11,622 bases of DNA, taken from the NCBI GenBank assembly GCA_030039895.1, contig JASHUR010000341.1, positions 1 to 11,622 on the forward strand. Reading direction: 5' to 3'. This document shows, piece by piece, positions 6,922 to 11,622 of the stretch (position 1 is the stretch's first letter; each line of letters begins with the position of its first letter). This DNA comes from Acidobacteriaceae bacterium. GTDB lineage: Bacteria > Acidobacteriota > Terriglobia > Terriglobales > Acidobacteriaceae. The notes beneath the pieces are model-generated. The model did not search any database. It was not told the origin of the DNA and was given only the letters and a program-made list of their open reading frames with translations. The position numbers and the translations under genes were made by a program.

Positions 6922-9744
6922 ATGGCTAGTCGACCAAGCATGGCGGCGCAGCTGTTTGTGGCCGCATTGGCGCTGAAGTCAGTCGATCGCGATGCCTTTC
7001 TCGATAAGGCCTGTAGCCACGACCCCGATCTGAAGAACCAGGTTCTGCATCTATTGGCCGAGGATGCACGTGCAGGCAGCTTCCTGGAAGCTCCTCCTTT
7101 CAAATTCTGCGATGAGGCGGAAACCGTTGGGAAATCGGAGGCCGAAGAGACAATAGCTGTTAGTCGAGGTGATCTGTCGCCTTCCTGGGGGCGACTTAAG
7201 CCGGGTCAGGTCCTGATCGAGAGGTTTGTTATTGTCCGATTCATCGCAAAAGGAGGAATGGGTGAAGTATATGAGGCCCAGGACCGATTTCTGCAAGGTG
7301 TGCACGTTGCGCTCAAGACCATCCTTCCTCACATCTCAGATGAGCCAGCCATCAGACAGCGCTTTGAGAGAGAAGTGCTGCTTGCGAGAGAAGTCTCTCA
7401 TCCCAACCTCTGCCCAATCTATGAAATCTTTCATTGCGAGCAGCCGTCTCCTGGTTTCTTATTTTTGACCATGAAACTCCTTCCCGGCGAGGCTCTGTCG
7501 GAGCGTATGCGTAGCCAGAATGCGATATCAGTTAAGGAAGGACTGGCCATCTTCAGGCAGATGTCTGCCGGTTTAATTGCCCTCCACGATCAGGGAATTG
7601 TCCATCGAGATATAAAGCCCAATAACATCATGCTCGACGGTACCGGGGAGAAAGTACGGCTGTGGATTACAGATTTCGGCCTGGCCCGCACATATGAATC
7701 CGATACAACTGGTCAAAGCAAGTTAGGGGTTGCCGGAACTCCCGGTTATATTGCCCCCGAATTGTACGCAGGACATCAAGCCTCGCAGGCAAGCGATCTC
7801 TATGCATTTGGCGTTGTGCTGCACGAGGTTTTCACCGGTGAGAAACCTACTATTGTTTCGGACCGCTCGTCGATTGTTACCAGTCCACGGCTGAATACTT
7901 CAGGAGCGCCCGCTTACTGTGTTCACCTCATCAGAGGGTGTCTCGACTTAGATCCGGGCAAAAGGTGTCAAGCCTTCGAAGCTGCACTGCACACACTCGG
8001 AGTGAAGCGCCGCCAACGGGTATTGTGGTCCCGGCGTCACTTCGTCACATCAGCGGCTGCAGGGATTTGTGCCCTTGCCGCAGGAAGTTGGATGGAACGG
8101 GAAGCAATTTATGATTTTCTCCACCCACTGCCTGGAAAGCGATTTGTGGCGTTGCTGAACTGGCCAAAAGCGCCCGATAACAGCGTGTCGTCAATGCTGA
8201 CCGGTGCACTGGCCGCAATTAAAAACGAGTTTGCACGTATTGAAGCCTTCGACCGAAATCTTTTCGTGGTCTCTCCCGAAGATGTAGATCAGGATCTGAC
8301 GCAGGCAGCAAATTTCAGAGCAATCTGCGATCCGCTCGGAGCGAATCTTGTGCTTGCCGCTTCCGGCATCTCGGGGGCAAAGCATTTCGACTTGCTTCTG
8401 CGCGTATTCGATCCGGTGTCTGGTCGCGCTCTCCGGGCAAAGAGCCTCGAGTGCGATCTGAATGACATCACTTCGCTTCCCGCCAAAGCCGTGCGAGCCG
8501 CTGCCTCTCTGCTCGGTGTGGGCCGCTATTTGAAAGATAAGGGCCAGACGCAGCCCGGAACGCAGTCCACCGCCGCATTTACAGCGTTCCAAATGGCGGA
8601 GAGCCTGAAGAAGGAGCAAAACGACAAAGGACTGGACGCGGCGATTGATAAATATAAGGAAGCAGTCGAACTCGACCCGCATTATGCCCTTGCTTTTGCA
8701 AGGCTCGGCATTGCCTATGGCCGCCTGTACGCGATACGGCGCGACCCGGGTGCGCTTGAACTGGCCCGCGGAAACTGCGAGCGCGCCCTGGCCCTTGACC
8801 CCAACCTCGTAGACGGGCACCTGTCGATGGCCCTCCTGCTCGAGCAGACCGGAAACGAGCAGGGTGCTCTCGATGAGATTGCAAAATCGCTGAAGCTGGA
8901 TCCCTCTAATCCGAGCGCCCTCGTATGGCAGGGACAGATTTACAGTCGCCTGAACCGATGGGCCGATGCCGAGCAAAGCTTCCGCAGAGTGATGCAGGAG
9001 CGGCCCAACTACTGGCTCGCTTACCACGAGTTGGCGAATGCATTGAATGGACAGGGCAAGTATCAGGACGCGATCGAGGAATTCCGCGCGGCCACACTGG
9101 CTGCACCAGGCAACGCGCAGGCTTTTGCTAACCTCGGCGGCGCATATCTTCAGATCGGGAATTTTGTCGAGGCGACTGAGGCCTTGGAAAAGAGTATGGC
9201 CCTTGCGCCGAACGATCTCGCAGCTGTGAATGCCTCCCTTGCTCTGCGGTGTCAGGGCAAGCCCATGCAAGCGCTTTCGTTTGCCCGTAAAGCTGTTGAG
9301 CTAAATCCGTCTGACGATACCAATTGGCTGGAGCTCGGAGAGTGTTATTCATCCCTGCGCAATCGAGAGAGCGACGCAAAAGCTGCATACCTGCGGGCAG
9401 CCCAGGAAGCAGAGAGACACCTGAGGACAGACCCGACAGATGGCGCAAGCGTGATGCTCCTGGCTCTCTACCAGGTCAAATCGGGGACCTCAGAGAATGC
9501 CCTCTCCTTGATCAAGAAGGCCGAATCGTTGGGGGCTGACGACATGGATTCACAGCTTTTCAAAGCTCGGATACTGGAGCTCCTTGGGATGCGAAACGAG
9601 GCGTTGACTACGCTTGCAGTCTGTTTTCGCAAGGGCGCAACGGCATTTCAATTCGCTGCCTTTCCGGATATGGAGTCACTTCGGCAGGATCCGCGTTACA
9701 AACGGATGATTCAGTCAAACTCCCCCAAGGTGCAAATGAACTAA
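6922..9744 (+). CDS. Transmembrane Ser/Thr protein kinase with TolB-like and TPR regions
   Basis: This 940-residue Hanks-type kinase has several modules. Residues 1-60 carry the short helical segment (DRDAFLDKAC...AGSFLEAP) that often precedes kinases in Acidobacteriota and Planctomycetes. The kinase domain spans about 100-355 and all key residues are present: glycine loop AKGGMGEVY (109-117), Lys132, Glu151, HRDIKPNN (228-235, catalytic Asp230), DFG (251-253), APE (278-280) and SDLYAFG (291-297). It should therefore be active. A hydrophobic stretch at about 373-391 is the likely single membrane pass, with a basic flank (KRRQ...RR) on the cytoplasmic side. Residues about 405-535 resemble the TolB/FlgO-like domain found before TPRs in related signalling proteins (VALLNWP...LGANLVLAASG...DLLLRVFD). 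Residues about 550-900 hold multiple TPR repeats with 8-Ala/20-Ala type spacing, presumably a periplasmic protein-binding surface. A lipoprotein gene follows after 27 nt, probably in the same transcript. Confidence 0.94.
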   Translation: MASRPSMAAQLFVAALALKSVDRDAFLDKACSHDPDLKNQVLHLLAEDARAGSFLEAPPFKFCDEAETVGKSEAEETIAVSRGDLSPSWGRLKPGQVLIERFVIVRFIAKGGMGEVYEAQDRFLQGVHVALKTILPHISDEPAIRQRFEREVLLAREVSHPNLCPIYEIFHCEQPSPGFLFLTMKLLPGEALSERMRSQNAISVKEGLAIFRQMSAGLIALHDQGIVHRDIKPNNIMLDGTGEKVRLWITDFGLARTYESDTTGQSKLGVAGTPGYIAPELYAGHQASQASDLYAFGVVLHEVFTGEKPTIVSDRSSIVTSPRLNTSGAPAYCVHLIRGCLDLDPGKRCQAFEAALHTLGVKRRQRVLWSRRHFVTSAAAGICALAAGSWMEREAIYDFLHPLPGKRFVALLNWPKAPDNSVSSMLTGALAAIKNEFARIEAFDRNLFVVSPEDVDQDLTQAANFRAICDPLGANLVLAASGISGAKHFDLLLRVFDPVSGRALRAKSLECDLNDITSLPAKAVRAAASLLGVGRYLKDKGQTQPGTQSTAAFTAFQMAESLKKEQNDKGLDAAIDKYKEAVELDPHYALAFARLGIAYGRLYAIRRDPGALELARGNCERALALDPNLVDGHLSMALLLEQTGNEQGALDEIAKSLKLDPSNPSALVWQGQIYSRLNRWADAEQSFRRVMQERPNYWLAYHELANALNGQGKYQDAIEEFRAATLAAPGNAQAFANLGGAYLQIGNFVEATEALEKSMALAPNDLAAVNASLALRCQGKPMQALSFARKAVELNPSDDTNWLELGECYSSLRNRESDAKAAYLRAAQEAERHLRTDPTDGASVMLLALYQVKSGTSENALSLIKKAESLGADDMDSQLFKARILELLGMRNEALTTLAVCFRKGATAFQFAAFPDMESLRQDPRYKRMIQSNSPKVQMN

Positions 9745-9756
9745 GTCGGGAAAATT

Positions 9757-9763
9757 AAGGAGG
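9757..9763 (+). promoter_or_regulatory. Strong ribosome-binding site that fixes a GTG start
   Basis: AAGGAGG lies 8 nt before the GTG at 9772. It supports the GTG as the start of the lipoprotein gene; no ATG occurs in frame near the signal peptide. The sequence is near consensus, much stronger than the site before the kinase (AGGTGG), so the second gene may be translated more strongly than the first. Confidence 0.8.
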
Positions 9764-9771
9764 GATTTCTC

Positions 9772-10170
9772 GTGAAAAAGCAAACGCTACTGATGGTTCT
9801 CAGCTGCCTGCTGATGGCTACCGCCGGGTGCCATCATAAGCCTGTGAAGGCCATCGTACTCATACCCAGTATTGAGAGTGAAACGCCCTCTGTGTACGCG
9901 GAAGAGGGTGGCATCCTGGAGTTCAGAATGGACAAGGGAACCCCGGAAAACTCGACCTTTGAAGTTCAGTTCTCACAGCAGGTTTGCAAACCAACCGATA
10001 CCCTCCAAGGGACGAATACACAACCAGTGACATGCCATGTCGTTGCCAAGAGCGGCGATTATGACGTCACGATTGCAGAGTACATTGGTCCAACGAAGAC
10101 ATCTCCTGGCCACAAGGTTCCTCCGAAGGAGATAAAGGCCTATGTAAGGCCCTGTAAGGGTTGCCAGTAA
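9772..10170 (+). CDS. Putative lipoprotein with C-terminal CxxC, kinase partner
   Basis: This is a 132-residue exported protein of unknown function. A type II signal peptide is visible: MKKQ, a hydrophobic core (5-16) and a lipobox-like TAG-Cys20. The -3 residue (Thr or Ala rather than Leu) is not ideal, so a lipid anchor is likely but not certain. The mature part of about 112 residues alternates predicted beta strands (AIVLIPS, ILEFRMD, TFEVQFS, VTCHVVAK, DYDVTIAEY, KAYVRP) and looks like a small beta sandwich. Four cysteines remain after processing: Cys72, Cys88, and the pair Cys128/Cys131 in the terminal PCKGCQ. These could form disulfides or hold a metal. The gene starts 27 nt after the kinase stop with a strong ribosome-binding site, so it is probably co-expressed with the kinase and may act with its extracytoplasmic domain. 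Confidence 0.8.
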   Translation: MKKQTLLMVLSCLLMATAGCHHKPVKAIVLIPSIESETPSVYAEEGGILEFRMDKGTPENSTFEVQFSQQVCKPTDTLQGTNTQPVTCHVVAKSGDYDVTIAEYIGPTKTSPGHKVPPKEIKAYVRPCKGCQ

Positions 10171-10205
10171 TGAAGGCCCGGCGAGACGAGTGAGCTGAGG
10201 AAGAT

Positions 10206-10331
10206 ATGCGCCGATGGGCTATCGTCAACCCCGAGTTGATGCACTGCATTCCGGAGGCGCTTCCCCAGTTTGACGCATTCAGATGGGCCGTCGGCTGCTC
10301 CAAAACGGAGCAGAAATCACGTGAGGGTTAA
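10206..10331 (+). CDS. Possible 41-residue small protein or gene fragment
   Basis: The ORF starts at an ATG preceded by GAGGA at 10197-10201 (spacing 4 nt) and ends at a TAA at 10329-10331, 35 nt downstream of the lipoprotein gene. It encodes MRRWAIVNPELMHCIPEA through FRWAVGC to KSREG. The W...E...IPEAL...FRWAVGC pattern resembles the start of small membrane proteins in which a similar motif precedes a TM helix, but here it stops before any hydrophobic segment. It may be a truncated relic. A perfect 7-bp hairpin lies inside its 3' end and another overlaps its stop. Low confidence that it is translated. Confidence 0.25.
   Translation: MRRWAIVNPELMHCIPEALPQFDAFRWAVGCSKTEQKSREG
10295..10313 (+). 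terminator. Hairpin, terminator-like without a clear U tract
   Basis: CTGCTCC (10295-10301) pairs perfectly with GGAGCAG (10307-10313) around a 5-nt AAAAC loop. It is followed by AAATCAC, not a run of T, so it does not meet the usual intrinsic-terminator form. It may still end or protect the kinase-lipoprotein transcript, whose last confident stop is about 125 nt upstream. Confidence 0.4.
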
Positions 10332-10349
10332 GCGTGCTTTACCCTCACG
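10320..10349. terminator. Long near-perfect inverted repeat
   Basis: CGTGAGGGT (10320-10328) pairs with ACCCTCACG (10341-10349). Beyond one T:T mismatch the stem continues through AAG/CTT, leaving about a 4-nt loop, so a stem of 12 pairs plus one mismatch is possible. No T tract follows on either strand, so this is a structural element or a rho-type or 3'-protecting hairpin more than a classic intrinsic terminator. An alternative pairing, AAGCGTG (10330-10336) with CACGCTT (10346-10352), is mutually exclusive with the main one. Confidence 0.5.
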
Positions 10350-10464
10350 CTTGCTCAGTGCGAGAACATGGCCTGAACGTATTCAAGGGGTCGAGCCCGA
10401 GCTGGCTAATAAGTGCCATACGTCTGCTTACAGGTAGTTATATTTATGTTCCAAAATGCACACC

Positions 10465-10596
10465 TTATGGAAATGGAACGGCCGGATCGATGAGAACCGG
10501 CCCTTGATTTTCTGGGGGCGGCAGACGATCTGCAAAGACACTCTTGAGCTTGTAGAGAGCCAGCAACGCCAGACCCCGGAACTCGGCCCTCGCGAA
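10465..10596 (-). pseudogene. Coding-like fragment without a start codon
   Basis: On the minus strand a frame ending at TAA (10465-10467) reads FARAEFRGLALLALYKLK then SVFADRLPPPENQ and GPVLIDPAVPFP. Third positions in this part favour G/C as in the real genes of the window, and the composition is protein-like. No ATG, GTG or TTG occurs in frame, and further upstream the frame runs into AT-rich sequence until a stop near 10690. I do not recognise the family. It could be the 3' end of a lost gene or chance. Confidence 0.3.
10480..10502 (+). terminator. GC-rich hairpin followed by T-rich sequence
   Basis: GGCCGG (10480-10485) pairs with CCGGCC (10497-10502) across an 11-nt loop, followed on the plus strand by CTTGATTTTC. 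It has the rough shape of a rightward intrinsic terminator, but the loop is long and the T tract is broken. It lies about 310 nt after the lipoprotein stop and inside the minus-strand relic, so its role is uncertain. Confidence 0.35.
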
Positions 10597-10682
10597 ACAT
10601 TTTTGGTTTGTGCAACCTATTGAACGATAATCATTTATATGGGCAAGTATATTCTTACCTTTACCGGCAAATTCCGAACCAG

Positions 10683-10698
10683 AAATTCATAAATTCAT
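10683..10698. repeat. Tandem duplication of AAATTCAT at a gene end
   Basis: Two exact copies of AAATTCAT lie head to tail at 10683-10690 and 10691-10698. The second copy contains the TGA stop (10695-10697 on the minus strand) of the TauE-like gene. It is probably a small slippage duplication in AT-rich sequence. Confidence 0.7.
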
Positions 10699-11513
10699 CG
10701 CCCCGCCAGCCGCGACGCAACCTGCGCAGGGAACCCCCGCCCGGCCCCTAGTCCAGCCTCATGCCCCGCTACTCCCCGGTAGCAGAACAGCAGTCCCAGC
10801 AGCACCAGCGCACCCGACATCGCCAACCGAAGCTGACGTCCCGGCACCCTCGGCGCCACCCAGGACCCGGCCGCCGCACCCAGCACGCCGCCTGCGGCCA
10901 GACGTAGCAACAGCACGCCGTTAAACAGGCCGCTCACCATATGAATCGCGCTCCCGGTCAAGGTCATACAAAACGCAAAAGTTAAATCCGTCCCAACGAT
11001 CTTCGCCGCCTCCAGCCCAGAGAGCCCCATCAGCACCAGCGTCCCCATCGCCCCCGCTCCCGACGAGGCAAATCCCACCTCCGCCGCAATCGGAAACATC
11101 AGCGCCGCAATCCATCCCTGCCGTGTCCGCCGGGGTCCCGTCCGCGGCCCCGGCCGGAACCACCGGAACACATGCCAAAATCCTGAAAAGAAAATAATTA
11201 GCCCCAGCACCAGATAGAACAGCGCGTGCCCGCTCACCGCTGCATACCGGTCAAACAGCAGCGACCCGGCCACCACCCCCGGCAGCCCGCCGGCCAGCAT
11301 CACCCCCAGCACCCGCCAGTCCACTTGCCTCCGCACCACCTGCACTGGAACCACCACCGCCTTCACCACCGTCGAGTAGGCCAGCGCCGTCCCCACGCTC
11401 ACCGCCACCGGGACATGCAGCGCCAGGATCAGCAGCGGAGCCGTGATCGTCCCCGCTCCAACCCCTGTAATAGCAATAACAAAGGCGATGCCGAACCCCA
11501 GCACAACATCCAT
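10695..11513 (-). CDS. TauE/SafE (TSUP) family membrane transporter
   Basis: This 272-residue integral membrane protein has about eight hydrophobic segments in two homologous halves, the hallmark of the TSUP family. The first half shows ITGVGAGTITAPLLIL (15-30) followed by VSVGTALAYS (38-47). The second repeats it as EVGFASSGAGAMGTLVLMGL (145-164) followed by KIVGTDLTFAF (171-181). Family members export or import sulfite, sulfonates or other organosulfur anions. The substrate is not predictable, and no sulfur-metabolism gene is nearby. The ATG at 11511-11513 has AGGGAG very close upstream and GGAGG farther away; no better start occurs in the open frame before it. Length is normal for the family (about 250-280 residues). 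The last 20 or so residues are a short hydrophilic tail. Confidence 0.9.
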   Translation of the reverse strand: MDVVLGFGIAFVIAITGVGAGTITAPLLILALHVPVAVSVGTALAYSTVVKAVVVPVQVVRRQVDWRVLGVMLAGGLPGVVAGSLLFDRYAAVSGHALFYLVLGLIIFFSGFWHVFRWFRPGPRTGPRRTRQGWIAALMFPIAAEVGFASSGAGAMGTLVLMGLSGLEAAKIVGTDLTFAFCMTLTGSAIHMVSGLFNGVLLLRLAAGGVLGAAAGSWVAPRVPGRQLRLAMSGALVLLGLLFCYRGVAGHEAGLGAGRGFPAQVASRLAGR

Positions 11514-11622
11514 CGCTCCCTTACCGTCCCTCCTGCCCGGAAACTGCCTTAGTATCTTGATTCTGAACGGGTTGGATGTGGATCCCGCACTCCACCTTGG
11601 CCCCGCCCCAGCGCCCCGACCG

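Larger units (their letters stand above)
10171..10694. other. Gene-poor stretch with hairpins and coding relics
   Basis: These 524 nt separate the lipoprotein gene from the convergent TauE-like gene. They hold three hairpins (10295-10313, 10320-10349, 10480-10502), a doubtful 41-codon ORF (10206-10331), a minus-strand fragment with coding-like codon use (10465-10596), and a tandem 8-mer at 10683-10698. Two parts are notably AT-rich relative to the rest of the window, about 10420-10475 and 10595-10700. No complete gene, tRNA or insertion sequence is evident. It looks like a region where older sequence has decayed. Confidence 0.5.

Noticed and set aside
8191..9270. 359-codon minus-strand open frame inside the kinase gene
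   Set aside because: Lies wholly opposite the TPR-coding region, whose protein is clearly real; it shows no recognisable motif.
10406..10615. 69-codon minus-strand ORF with a start codon
   Set aside because: A different frame of the same strand (10465-10596) reads more like protein; this one is Ser/Arg/Cys-rich without recognisable features.
1..11622. CRISPR array, tRNA/rRNA genes, complete insertion sequence, or a defence or biosynthetic cluster
   Set aside because: No regularly spaced repeats, no cloverleaf or rRNA-like segments, and no transposase, integrase, nuclease or synthase motifs were found by reading both strands.

Overview
This is an 11.6 kb stretch of moderately GC-rich bacterial chromosome. 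The gene styles resemble soil Acidobacteriota (Terriglobia-like): a PadR regulator paired with a polytopic membrane protein, a Ser/Thr kinase whose N-terminal segment has the DRDAFLDKAC / AGSFLEAP pattern, a TolB-like plus TPR tail on that kinase, and a large secreted GH9 protein. That assignment is inferred from protein character, not from any marker gene.

Layout, left to right. (1) 147-1820, + strand: a two-gene unit of a PadR-family repressor and a 347-residue membrane protein. They are separated by 3 nt and the second has a strong ribosome-binding site. A 22-bp perfect palindrome sits exactly over the PadR start codon and is the best candidate autoregulatory operator here. (2) 1821-1943, - strand: a short remnant of the C-terminal end of an ABC exporter ATPase, internally deleted. 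(3) 2044-4968, + strand: a secreted GH9-type glycoside hydrolase with a carbohydrate-binding-like domain, an Ig-like domain, a catalytic domain and C-terminal beta domains. (4) 5060-6363, - strand: mtgA (monofunctional peptidoglycan glycosyltransferase), followed by a small two-TM membrane protein of unknown function. (5) 6364-6921: a 558-nt stretch with no convincing gene, leading into the next unit. (6) 6922-10170, + strand: a 940-residue Ser/Thr kinase with TolB-like and TPR regions, and 27 nt downstream a 132-residue putative lipoprotein with a C-terminal CxxC; these look like one operon. (7) 10171-10694: a gene-poor, partly AT-rich stretch with strong hairpins, one possible 41-codon ORF and a decayed-looking coding fragment on the - strand. 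(8) 10695-11513, - strand: a TauE/SafE (TSUP) family membrane transporter.

The genes do not form one pathway. Three small functional units can be read: PadR with its membrane protein (likely an effector-responsive, self-repressed pair), mtgA with a membrane protein (cell wall/envelope), and the kinase with its lipoprotein (envelope signalling). No CRISPR array, tRNA, rRNA, complete insertion sequence or phage gene was seen. Nothing here amounts to a clearly new defence or biosynthetic system. The most promising points are the palindrome on the PadR start, the kinase-lipoprotein pair, the atypical GH9, and the hairpin/relic region between 10171 and 10694.
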